From positions 6,510,001 to 6,574,000 of the forward strand of contig OX621243.1 in assembly GCA_951640165.1 (NCBI GenBank): 64,000 nucleotides of DNA. The letters are read 5' to 3'. Below are positions 33,501-41,429 of the stretch, piece by piece. The DNA is from Pseudoips prasinana. Lineage: Eukaryota > Arthropoda > Insecta > Lepidoptera > Nolidae. The position numbers and the translations under genes are program-made. The notes beneath the pieces are model-generated. The model ran no database searches and was not told where the DNA came from. It worked only from the letters and a program-made list of their open reading frames with translations. Position 1 is the first letter of the stretch; every line of letters starts with the position of its first letter.

Positions 33501-34310
33501 TATCTAGATTTTCAACTTTATCACAAGAGCATAAGGTTCACTTGCAATTGAGGAAATTTGACAGATTGGGGTAGCTTGATGTGCTGGCGTAAAAAAACAT
33601 ATGACAATACAATATTTTATCCGAAATAATAATCTGTCACATAGTAACTTAGTATCTAACTTTAAGATACTATAATATCAACATTTTAATACTGAGTGGC
33701 ACTAAAAGAAAAAACAGATGGTTCATTACTATCCTCAATTATATAAATTAAATTATTTAAAATTTTGACACAAAAATAAACACGTTACCAATAATAATTG
33801 GCCAATTTGTGGAAATCAGTTTATAAAACTCGTTCAATAAAATTTAAGTCTAGGATGTTGGCATAAACAAAAATAGCTAATACGCTATTTCAATTTCCGT
33901 CGTAGTGTCCAACTTCCCCGAGTAAATAATTCGTAAAATTATTTTTTCTATTCCTCGGGATATTATTCTTAGAACATCAGTTATCTGCCAGTGACGTTCA
34001 CGTCAAGTTTAAAAACATAATAAAAAAAAGCCTTGTATACTTAATTTTATGCAGATAGAATAAAACAGTTAATTTAACACTTATTTTTTTTAGACTAAGA
34101 TTTCCACGAACTCATGTTTTACAAGATGTTCATTACAAGATTTCATCATATGTGTATTTGTAAGTTTTACTACTTACAGTCTCTCAATTTATTCTCGGGA
34201 AATCCTTGCTTCCTCAATTCCCGCGCCAGCTCACATCTAGTAAAAGTCTTCGCTTCGCAATATACAGAAAACGCCGCTAAAGCGAACATGAAAACGGCCA
34301 ACTTCTGCAT
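21551..34310 (-). CDS. c-type lysozyme B, catalytic residues intact
   Basis: Exons on the minus strand: 34310-34178 (133 nt), 25840-25682 (159 nt) and 21681-21551 (131 nt), spliced in phase 1 to 140 residues. Residues 1-20 are a signal peptide; the mature chain starts [17 protein letters not shown] and continues [14 protein letters not shown] with the catalytic Glu, then [17 protein letters not shown] with the catalytic Asp. It ends [12 protein letters not shown]. All eight cysteines are present. It should hydrolyse peptidoglycan beta-1,4 bonds as a secreted antibacterial enzyme. The gene has been stretched to 12.8 kb: intron 1 (8.3 kb) holds an intact LINE carrying a MITE, and intron 2 (4.0 kb) holds another LINE and an S5 SINE. 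The exon 2 acceptor lies eight bases from the LINE tail. Confidence 0.92.
21969..24655 (+). mobile_element. CR1/jockey-type LINE in lysozyme B intron 2
   Basis: A 5'-damaged non-LTR retrotransposon. An endonuclease remnant ([11 protein letters not shown]) starts near 21990, the reverse transcriptase follows, and the 3' end is an AATAAAG signal and a short TTTGA repeat (TTTGATTTGATTTGA near 24633-24650), typical of microsatellite-like LINE tails. It lies antisense to the host gene. Confidence 0.85.
22387..24158 (+). pseudogene. LINE reverse transcriptase, frameshifted
   Basis: The frame from 22387 to about 23060 (ending [12 protein letters not shown]) covers the linker and RT fingers. After a frameshift near 23045-23100 it resumes with [10 protein letters not shown], then [33 protein letters not shown] and the catalytic [10 protein letters not shown]. 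The thumb region ([16 protein letters not shown]) and C-terminus end at 24158. The YGFRKN-to-thumb half is intact for 318 codons. Clade is given as CR1/jockey group on motif style only. Confidence 0.85.
24672..24870 (+). repeat. S5 SINE copy
   Basis: ACCAGAAAACGGGCAGCAGC and ACTATGACCATCATACTGC match the family consensus. It follows the LINE tail directly. Positions 24880-25670 of this intron hold nothing recognisable. Confidence 0.75.
26224..29148 (-). CDS. LINE ORF2: endonuclease and reverse transcriptase
   Basis: An uninterrupted frame of 974 residues. Residues 40-260 are an apurinic-type endonuclease ([40 protein letters not shown]). Residues about 505-770 are the reverse transcriptase: [61 protein letters not shown] and the catalytic YADDLQIY. 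The C-terminal part has the conserved [14 protein letters not shown] block of CR1/jockey-group elements. No frameshift or stop is present. It would supply target-primed reverse transcription for its own mobility. Exact clade is not settled from motifs alone. Confidence 0.93.
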   Translation of the reverse strand: MSLSDYDSDSDSFQTACSDSSYLSFPSLGDTLNSHFNDALRNFNVVHINAQSIPAHFPEMLANFDCKNIHAILVSESWLKPCLPSVSYSLPGFNLIRNDRVAGGGGGVAIYLRNYINFNVIDTSPQPPPLNAGEHLLIEVELHHTKVLLGVYYCPSLRINFFNSFETLLEKFTPSYSHTILMGDFNTCLLKNDFRASSLLSVSESTNLSCLPLNATHRFPNATPSLLDLIFVSSRDHVAKHGQCSADMFSYHDLIFVSYAIRPPKAKSKILLQRNFSGMNLESLREAARGIDWSSLWNSASVDDKVNIFTATLIDLYDIHAPIRAIRVKHLPAPWLNDEIKALISLKTAAKSRYKCRPSDYSRDKYLAIRNRCNKMCRSAQRHNIHKSVENGDPAKIWKFLRSLGVGKSLDTLPNKLDINSLNQYFSSSSSSNALAKTQSLRYLSSLPTADHPPFVFNQFSDCDVKKGILSISSNAVGSDSVSRNMIIPILDDILPIISHILNCSISSGFFPSKWKEALVTPIPKTRKPSSFSDYRPISILPFLSKVLERLIYTQLNSYVCKHNILNPMQSGFRPGHSTVTALVHITEDIRGAMENGNLTVLLLLDFSNAFNTVDFDILLGILTSLNISPTVIEWFRSYLFGRRQRIRINDMFSTWSNTVAGVPQGGVLSPLLFALFINTISNNLSSSYHLYADDLQIYSHASLTNLPSAMATINDDLARIRAWSQNFGLKINPIKTQAIVLGSSRLISKLDCSQLPQIIFDGTVIPLRDNVKNLGIIFDNTLSWGPQLKAVSCKLFASSGSLRRLRNFLPITTKTALAQSLLLPILDYADASYLDLTEEQLDKLERLQNLCIRFIFGLRKYDHVSLFRSKLKWLPIRLRRNAHVLSLLYNTLFNPATPIYLKNRFEFLCDTHTRFLRSSHNLKLHTPMHSTIFMSKSFSVQAVQLWNSLPVTIRRVQTLTTFNKAVKEHYLSL
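29508..30512. mobile_element. hAT-like non-autonomous element with 8-bp duplication
   Basis: The 8-bp sequence AGAAAAAC occurs on both sides (29500-29507 and 30513-30520), directly abutting terminal inverted repeats TAGACATG...CATGTCTA. Sub-terminal regions repeat GTAATATTAC and TGATATTACT in both orientations. No transposase frame is present. An 8-bp duplication is the hAT hallmark. It inserted between ORF1 and ORF2 of the LINE and is therefore younger than that LINE copy. Confidence 0.85.
30712..31506 (-). CDS. LINE ORF1 protein
   Basis: An intact frame of 264 residues. The first 80 residues are helical and heptad-rich ([40 protein letters not shown]), suggesting a coiled-coil trimer. Residues 82-210 resemble the L1-type ORF1 RNA-binding region: [45 protein letters not shown] basic, Ser-rich tail follows. 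It is expected to coat the LINE RNA and act as a chaperone in the retrotransposition particle. The start at 31506 is the first ATG; a second Met two codons on is possible. Confidence 0.85.
   Translation of the reverse strand: MAMAVTIQDSLSSLRDEFFKKCASVEAELNKAANTSLPTVTTLASDFASYKLNFVQTLNLLQKQVDALARTVDSLEMRGRRKILLFHGLAEGKQEDVAQTVIKVLRTQLGMDDFTESDIRRCHRMGRIGASSRPRPILCKFEVVALRDKAWSLKTALKGSGVTVSEFLTKTRHTAFMAARSRFGVTQAYTIMGNVFVIGAQGKRYRVVTTEDVLNIKTADLNTETVAPSSSALEPIKPVAGGSKGTSISEAASQRSRRNTALKK
32010..32300 (+). repeat. S7 SINE-like repeat
   Basis: GGGTCACCTGATGGTAAGTG, GCGTTGCCGGCCTTTAAAAG and CCAATGAGCTCTGGCGACC match 16510-16815. From 32300 to 33330 I see no gene. Confidence 0.8.
33332..33382. repeat. 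Palindrome, 25-bp arms, one-base centre
   Basis: CGGTTACGTCAATACTAATG plus GACAGA-type arm, one base, then its complement with a single mismatch (33332-33356 and 33358-33382). Confidence 0.85.
33454..33592. mobile_element. TA-flanked MITE
   Basis: It starts CAGACGCCAGCACATCCAGC after a TA and ends with the complement (GATGTGCTGGCGT), slightly truncated. Arms are about 35 bp, with CCCAATCTG and CAAATT conserved. A second copy at 49986-50102 has TA at both ends. Tc1/mariner-type target use is inferred. Confidence 0.75.
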
Positions 34311-34384
34311 GATTATTTTCTTAGTTCTACTTTCGGTGTTAACAGCTTCACTTACGGTTAGTTAGTGCATGATAGAAGCGCCAA

Positions 34385-34402
34385 GCAACGCTTATATATA
34401 AG
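34385..34402 (-). promoter_or_regulatory. Lysozyme B TATA box
   Basis: CTTATATATAAG lies about 80 nt before the gene B start codon. The GATTAGCTGATAACT block of the other genes is not obvious here, so gene B may be regulated differently. Confidence 0.45.
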
Positions 34403-34989
34403 TGTAATCTTAGTAGCTAAACTGAATGATGCTTGGAATGAGGGATTCACCCATCTGTATCAATTGTTGTTGTAGCAAGAGGTCACGACGGATAAAGCCC
34501 GAGTCACTGACGCATACTTTGTTGCTAAGATGTTATTCCCCGCACAGTATATTATTATTATATGTACCTATATATGGAGCCACAGTAGGTAGGTACGTGT
34601 TAAAAATATATCATTTATTTTGTTTATTTGTGTAACGAAGAATTGGTTACAAGCTAAAGATAAAGATATTTTATTTCGCAAGTATGGGTACAGGGTGCAT
34701 ATTATTGAATATAAATAAAAGTCCAGCCATACTTCACCTACTGACATGCAACAACTTAACATACAATAAATTGCTATCAATTGTGCATAACAAATTTAAT
34801 TATACTTTCTATATCTCTTTTATAAAATAACAATAAGTAAATATAATATTTCAATGTCAATAAATCAAATAAGTATTACAATGTCAATAAATGAAATAAT
34901 TAATAGAATTTCCATAAATTAAAAAACACGCAATAAATCAAATAAGTTTCACTAAGTCAATAATTACAATTCATACGTTTTAATTTTTA

Positions 34990-35290
34990 ATTTAATTTAA
35001 CTCTTATTAAACATAATAGTAAAATTAAAAATAATTTGTAATTGTATAGTTAATTCAAACTTATACAAGCTTTCCATTATAAACCGTTTACGGTATTAAA
35101 CCTGCAATTTGTTGCTACACTTGCTATATAAGAAAATGTATTTCGTACGTTAATTTACCAAAATCAAATTTGACATTGCTAAATTAAATAAAAAAAAATG
35201 ATTTTGGTAAATTAACGTACGAATTAACTATACAATTACAAATTATTTATAATTTTACTATTATGTTTAATAAAAGTTAAATTAAATTGT
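34990..35290. mobile_element. AT-rich MITE with two nested inverted repeats
   Basis: Outer arms of about 68 bp (34990-35057 and 35221-35289) share AACATAATAGTAAAATTA and AATTTGTAATTGTATAGTTA. An inner 22-bp pair (GTACGTTAATTTACCAAAAT, 35145-35167 and 35200-35222) lies between them. No coding. It sits 0.7 kb upstream of lysozyme B. Confidence 0.75.
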
Positions 35291-35649
35291 GAATAAATTA
35301 AATAAAATTAAAATGCCAGTCAGAACTAAACAAAATAAGTTAGCCGTTGAAGTCAGTTTATTTTTAGAAGTTTTTATTTAGGCTAGACCCGTAAGACCTA
35401 ATCCTAGTAGGTTTTAGTAGACTAGGTAACTGGAACAATCAAAGCAATTGCCTGCTTATTATTATTAAAATATGACGGTATTATTTCTACTTATTACTAC
35501 TTATTATCATTATTTTTTTTATTATATAAATAAAGAATACATATTAAACTAATATTAGTATTTTTATTTAATCGTGGATACTTGTGAACGTGTGTCACAA
35601 TAAATAAATATCTCGGGACAACTAACACACTGCCTCTGATCCCAAACTA

Positions 35650-35870
35650 GACATCACCATGTCTGCCAAATTACGTCCACTGCTGGACAAACGCCTCCTC
35701 AAAGAATGAGGAAATATGCCATAATCGCCACGCTTGGCAGACGGGTTGGCGATCGCCGTTGAGATAGTTCACAGAAAAAAACGCTGCTGCCCGTTCTCTG
35801 GTAGGTATTCCCTCGGACGATTTCTATGTCCCTGATGAGATGCGGTGATGATATTCCACGCCGTCACCAC
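35650..35870 (-). repeat. S5 SINE, reverse
   Basis: GCCACGCTTGGCAGACGGGT, GCTGCTGCCCGTTCTCTGGT and GATGATATTCCACGCCGTCA are the reverse complement of the family. It ends at a CATCA repeat. Confidence 0.8.
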
Positions 35871-36042
35871 ACAGCGCCACAGCCACACAAACCTGACATA
35901 GCCTGTAGGTACGAATAACTTTGCTGGATGCTTTTTATGATGTCTGTGGCTCAGATTGATGAACCAGATTAACATAATTCAAAATGTATGACTTCCCAGA
36001 GAATAGCCAACTGTCTTTCATCCCGCAACGAATTTACATACA

Positions 36043-36170
36043 TACACATCATAGACTCACGCCTGTTTCCCAGAGGGGTAGGCAGAGACAACGCATTTCC
36101 ATTTGTCACGATCTTTGCATACTTCTTTTGCCTCGATTACTGTTTTTTCATTACCGCAACAAATTTAATT
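36043..36170 (+). repeat. Repeat family S6
   Basis: ATAGACTCACGCCTGTTTCC and GAGGGGTAGGCAGAGACAAC recur at 39621 (same strand) and 40685 and 50940 (reverse). It is also the target into which the RTE at 37474 inserted. Confidence 0.75.
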
Positions 36171-36230
36171 AGAAATAAACATGATTCAATAGTTCATTTT
36201 AATGTTATATGTTAAGTTATATTATGTATT

Positions 36231-39200
36231 TCAGCAGTTGCTTATAACGGGCAGATTACTCCTGCAGTACTTGTTGTACGTAGACCAAGCGCTCCAACCC
36301 TGCCTGCTGTAGATCCTCTTGGCGCACGTCGAGACAGCCGTGATGTTGTCAGTTACCATCTCTGCAAACATAACAATACGAGTCAGTAAATAGAAGAAGG
36401 CACGTTCACAGTTATTGAACGTTATAATCATTTGACGGTCACCATTGCCTAGTTGGTAGTGCTCCTGCCTACGAAGCTGGTGGTCCTGGGTTCGAATCCC
36501 AGTAAGTGCAAATATTTGTGTGATGAGCACGAATATTTGTTTCTGAGTCATGGATGTTTTCTATGTATATATGTATTTATCTATCTATATAAGTATGTAT
36601 ATCGTCGCCTGGTACCCATAGTACAAGCTTTGCTTAGTTTGGGGCTAGGATGATCTGTGTGACATTGTCCCCAGATATGATTTATTATTATTATTATTAT
36701 TAAAATCAAAAATCTGATGAAATAAAAATTGGAGTAGAAGTTTTATTACGGTATAGTTATGAAATACTTAGTCATTCTAAAATGATCTTTATATCAACTG
36801 ATAAAGCACAGAATCTTACGTTTGCAGGTGACGTTGCAGCCTTTCCCCGCCGTAGCGGTAGTACTGCACCAGTCCTCGGAGCCGATTTGGAACAGTCCAT
36901 AGTACCGATGCCCTTTACTGTTCAGAGGGCTGACTGCTGCCGTGTTTCTTGAGCTCTCTCTCTCCACCACGCACACCCCTGGAAACCAAGTATATTCAAT
37001 GTTGGTAGCAGTATCCACAGACTGGCGCCGGTTATCTTGTGGAATGCCGTATTTACTTAGAGAGAATAACAACTTCTAATTATAAGTTTATTTAACGCCG
37101 CTTTTTCACTTTTTCGTGATGTTTCGAAACGTCTGGTCGATGCTTCACGTGATCAGAGGTCTGGGCAATACTTAGGACAAAGAATTAACAATGCCATTCG
37201 ACGTGGCGACGCTTTCAGCTTTTTGGGTATGTGGTTAACTGTTGATAGCGATGTCCACACATTTTTTTTGACGCATAAGCTCATTGTATGGCTTTTTTAT
37301 TCATGTTTATTTTTATTTTATTTATGTTTATTTAGTTAATAGGTTAGGTTATTTAATAATAATTGTTAATCGAATAAATACCCGTTTATTTACTGGTTAC
37401 ATTTTTAGTCCTATTTGTGCTTACCACCATGCACGTGGATTATGGTTATTTTATAAACATACATAGACTCACGTCTCAGTAATCAATACGGTTAAAACCG
37501 GGAGTGATCACAGACTGGTGAGAGGCTCATTGAACTAAATGTCAAGCTCCAGAGGTCTGATAAAGTCTACGCTCCGACGTTTACCCATCCACATCCAAAA
37601 CCCTGAACCCTTTCAGCTCGAACTACAAAATCGTTTCGAATGCCTAGCAGATTGCGAGGAAGTGGACTCATACCACGACAGGCTCGTAGACGCTATCCAT
37701 ACGGCTCGGTCTTCAAGGCCCACCGTACAAACAGAACCAAAAAGATCTCTGACTATATATACCCTGCAGCTTATGGATGAAAGACGGAAAATGGTTCTGA
37801 CATCCTTTGATGCTGCTACCAGATACCGGCAGCTCAACAGACAGATTTCAAAGTCTTTGACTCGCGACACACGCCAATTTAATACAAATTGTATTAAAGA
37901 AGCCATTGAGCGGAACAAAGGCTCTAAAGTGTTTGCAAGAGAACTGTCTGTTGGACAGAGCCAACTGACGAAGCTGAAGACTGAGGATGGCAGAATCATC
38001 ACGTCTAGACCTGAGTTGCTGGGAGAGATAGAGAAGTTCTTCGGGCAGCTGTATACGAAAACCCAGTCACCTGTCGATAGTTGTGCCTCAGATCCCAGAG
38101 CACGACTAACCCAACACTTCACCGAAGACATCCCGGACGTCAGCCTGTGCGAGATTAGAATGGCACTCGAACAGCTTAAGAACAACAAGGCGCCTGGTGA
38201 TGATGGATTTACGGCAGAGCTTCTGAAGGCGGGTGGTACACCAATCCTACGGGCCCTTCAGAAGTTATTTAATTCCGTCATACTAGAAGGTCAAACGCCA
38301 CAAGCATGGCACAGGGGTGTGGTGGTGCTCGTCTTCAAGAAGGGCGATAAAACCCTCTTGAAGAATTACAGACCCATTACACTGCTGAGCCATGTTAAAA
38401 AGTTGTTTTCGAGGGTCATTACGAATCGTCTCGCACGCAGGTTTGACGACTTCCAGCCTCCCGAACAAGCCGGTTTCCGTAAAGGCTTTAGTACCATAGA
38501 CCACATACATACGCTGCGGCAGGTTATACAGAAGACCGAAGAGTATAACCAGCCATTATGCTTAGCGTTTGTGGACTTTGAGAAAGCCTTTGATTCGATC
38601 GAAACTTGAGCCGTACTAAGGTCTCTCCAAAGGTGCCAAATCGACTACCGGTATATCGAGGTGTTAAAGTGTTTGTATGAAAACGCCACTATGTCAGTGC
38701 GACTCCACGACCAGAACACGAAACCTATCCACTTGCAGCGAGGTGTGAGACAGGGAGATGTTATATCTCCGAAACTGTTCACCGCTGTATTGGAAGATGT
38801 CTTCAAGCTTCTGGACTGGAAAGGCTTTGGCATCAATGTCAATGGCGAGTACATCATCCACCTTCGATTTGCCGACGATATAGTAGTCACGGCTGAAACC
38901 CTAAAAGACCTCGGTACAATTCTCGATGGCCTCAGCAGAGTCTCTCAACAAGTGGGTCTGAAAATGAACATGGATAAGATGAAAATCATGTCGAACATCT
39001 ATGTTGCACCCACTCTAGTTAAGGTTGGAGATTCTGCACTCGAAGTTGTAGAGAACTATATTTACCTAGGACAGACCATCGAACTAGGTAGGTCCAACTT
39101 CGAGAAGGAGGTCAATCGTAGAATCCAACTCGACTGGGCGGCGTTCGGGAAGCTACGTAATATCTTCTCGTCCCAAATACCGCAGTGTCTCAAGTCGAAA

Positions 39201-39978
39201 GTCTTCGACCAGTGTGTGTTGCCAGTGATGACTTATGGAACATAGACGTGGTCGCTCACTATGGGCCTTATCAGGCGGCTCAAGGTCACCCAAAGAGCAA
39301 TGGAAAGTGCTATGCTTGGAGTTTTCCTGCGAGATCGAATCAGAAATGTTGAGATCCGCAGGCGAACCAAAGTAACCGACATAGCCGTAAGAATTGCCAA
39401 GCTGAAGCGGCAGTGGGCAGGGCACATAGCTCGTAGAACCGACGGCCGCTGGGGCAGAAAGGTTCTCGAGTGGCGACCACGAACCGGAAGACGCAGCGTG
39501 GGCAGGCCCCCTACAAGATGGACCGATGATCTTGTGCGGGTCGCTGGAAATCGCAGGATGCGGATAGCGCAAGACCGGCTATTGTGGAGATCTTTGGGGG
39601 AGGCCTTTGTGATGATGATGACATAGACTCACGACTGTTTCACAGAGGGGTAGGCAGAGACAAAGGATTTCCATTTGTCAAGATCTTTGCATACCTCTCG
39701 TTTACTGTCATTATATTCTTCATACATGCACGCCAGTTTAGGGTCCTTCTGACCTGGCCTTTTTGGAGAACGTCTCCGATTTGGTCAGATAATGTTCTAT
39801 GAGGCAAACAAACAAGTGATAAATAAGTTAAGTAAGACTACTCACATTCTCTTAGTTGGCTTTCAGGAAATCCTTGTCTCCTCAATTCCCGCGCCAACTC
39901 ACATCTCGTGAAAATTTTCCCATCGGTATGAGCGTAGAACGCCGCAAAAATGTAAAGAAAAATTACGAATTTTTGCAT
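36231..39978 (-). CDS. Lysozyme-like protein C (c-type, Asp52 lost)
   Basis: Exons on the minus strand: 39978-39846 (133 nt), 36978-36820 (159 nt) and 36361-36231 (131 nt). Donors are GTGAGT and GTAAGA; acceptors end TTCCAG and TTTGCAG. The product is 140 residues with a signal peptide (MQKFVIFLYIFAAFYAHTDG) and mature start [17 protein letters not shown]. Active-site Glu is kept (VVERESS). The catalytic Asp is replaced by Tyr ([10 protein letters not shown]), and the next block reads SEDWC where A and D have SEYWC. Trp near the substrate cleft is also altered (AWSTYNKYC against AWYGWKNHC in B). The protein is expected to be secreted but not muramidase-active. Intron 1 (2.9 kb) contains an RTE LINE on the opposite strand; intron 2 contains an S2 SINE. 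It is head-to-head with gene D. Confidence 0.88.
36437..36710 (+). repeat. S2 SINE in lysozyme C intron 2
   Basis: ACCATTGCCTAGTTGGTAGT and GGGTTCGAATCCCAGTAAG form the tRNA-like head; the body ends ATGATCTGTGTGACATTGTC with a long ATT tail. Confidence 0.85.
37474..39620 (+). mobile_element. RTE-clade LINE, 5'-truncated, 13-bp target duplication
   Basis: ACATAGACTCACG flanks the insert on both sides (37461-37473 and 39621-39633). The target is an S6 repeat. The insert starts inside the endonuclease (GSDHRLV) and ends with GATGATGATG, the short repeat tail of RTE elements. It lies in intron 1 of lysozyme C on the opposite strand. Confidence 0.88.
37539..39620 (+). pseudogene. RTE reverse transcriptase with two nonsense mutations
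   Basis: One frame runs from 37539 to past 39620 with only two stops. TGA at 38607 replaces the Trp expected after DSIET, and TAG at 39243 replaces the Gln expected in YGTQTW. Motifs in order: NNKAPGDDGFTAELLK, NYRPITLLSHVKKLFSRVI, EQAGFRKGFSTIDHI, AFVDFEKAFDSIE, GVRQGDVISPKLFTAVLE, the catalytic FADDIVV, and the C-terminal GHIARRTDGRWGRKVLEW and SVGRPPTRWTDDL. Both stops are single-base changes, so the copy is recent. The endonuclease is almost wholly missing. Confidence 0.9.
39621..39730 (+). repeat. S6 repeat, right half of the RTE target
   Basis: It continues the S6 sequence (GACTCACGACTGTTTCACAG, GGGGTAGGCAGAGACAAAGG) interrupted at 37473 by the RTE insertion. Confidence 0.75.
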
Positions 39979-40061
39979 GATTATCGGGTTGCTTGGAAAT
40001 TTAATTTGATATAAGTAAAGAGAATTTACTGATTTGTGAGTATATAAAATGAATTTCAACT

Positions 40062-40095
40062 GTTTATATATACGAGGCAGTTATCAGCTAATCAC
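40062..40095 (-). promoter_or_regulatory. Lysozyme C promoter: GATA site and TATA box
   Basis: On the minus strand GATTAGCTGATAACT is followed by CGTATATATAAACA, 85-115 nt before the ATG. Spacing and order match genes A and D. Further upstream, GGATCTTGCGGGGAATCC-like sequence is shared with the relic near 16867. Confidence 0.65.
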
Positions 40096-40214
40096 ACTTA
40101 GGATCTTGCGGGGAATCCGCAATATCATTTTATGCCGACCAACCTTGATCTACCAACAAAACTTAAAGGACAACAAATCTGATACTTAGGCGCCCTATTA
40201 TCAGATAAAATTTA

Positions 40215-40470
40215 AACTTACTGTCAGACACGACATTTTGCTTGGTTGGTAAATACGCCGGAGGTCGTGGGTTCGATTTCCACCCAGGATCTATTACGAT
40301 TAAACCCAGATATTTGTGTGCATGAACATGTCTGTTTGTCATGAATCTTGGTGTAATTATCGATATAAGTATGTATTTATAAAAGAAAATTAGGAGTCCC
40401 AGTAGATGCTCTGTTTAATTTGGGACATGGCTGTGTGTGAATAATGTCCCAGGATATTATTATTATTATG
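40215..40470 (+). repeat. S1 SINE between lysozymes C and D
   Basis: GTCGTGGGTTCGATTTCCAC is the B box; the body ends CATGGCTGTGTGTGAATAAT and an ATT tail. Positions 40685-40770 are an S6 fragment in reverse. Confidence 0.8.
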
Positions 40471-40887
40471 CAATAACTAGCTGTCCTGGCAGTCTCTGCC
40501 TAGGAAATAAAAAAAACTTGGAATCCGATCACAGCACAACCTATCAGGTCCAATTGTCTATCTATAAAGGATCAAAACAGAGTCGAATGTATAATCTCGG
40601 GTGTAAAGGGATATATAAAATGTATGAGAAAATGAATTATCCTCTTAAATTAATTTTCGTGATTGTTTTCGTTATTTGGCTATTTAAGTTGGATCGTGAC
40701 AAATGGAAGTCCGTTGTCTCTGCCTACCCCTCTGGGAGACAGGCGTGAGTCTATGTATGTATGTATGTATGTAAGTTGGAGACATACCTCCAACATGATA
40801 CAACAAATCATACATTATTAAAATCGGTCCATCCGTTATTGAGTTATAAATTGTGTAAATAACCCGTATCTGTTGTAATTATTTTGA

Positions 40888-41205
40888 TAGTTCCAGTTAC
40901 CTAGTCCACCAAGACTCAAATCATAATAAATTCATAAAAAGCATTCCGAGCATCTGCTCTTTATTGTAATAATTAAAAAGATTTACTAGTTTAACACTGA
41001 CATATGATCAATTATTTATAGTAAGTACATAGGTATTATGTTGACTGGTATAAAACCTATTCTATAAAATATAAATAAAACCAAACTTTAGCTTGCACGG
41101 ACTGATAAACGACAGTTGGACAGTTTGAAAGTTCCATTTCCCTAGTCCACTAAAACCTAATCTAAGTGGACTAGGCAAGTGGAACTATAAAAGCAAATAG
41201 GTACT
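40888..41205. repeat. Repeat with TTCC...CCTAGTCCAC palindromes
   Basis: AGTTCCAGTTACCTAGTCCA (about 40890) and AGTTCCATTTCCCTAGTCCA (about 41130) are related. The latter is followed by its approximate complement (AGTGGACTAGGCAAGTGGAA), giving a foldback. A further copy is near 35395-35450. This may be a small MITE family around the lysozyme genes. Confidence 0.5.
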
Positions 41206-41315
41206 TATTTTGCACTGTTATCGATGTGCATGCGCATCGTTTAGTACAATAACTTTAAGTTTTATCTAATATAAGAAAGTAGGTCTAGGTTGTTTAGCAA
41301 AAAAATGATAAGTTT

Positions 41316-41346
41316 AATTAGCTGATAGCTGATTCATATATAAACA
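41316..41346 (+). promoter_or_regulatory. Lysozyme D promoter: GATA site and TATA box
   Basis: AATTAGCTGATAGCTGATT then CATATATAAACA, about 85-115 nt before the ATG at 41430. Same module as genes A and C, with the GATA core altered to GATAG. Confidence 0.6.
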
Positions 41347-41429
41347 CAGCTTAGCATTCATTGTATACTGGCAAATCGACAAAGTTCCCTTATTCATAAA
41401 AAACCAAATTTACAAAAAAAACTAAAATC

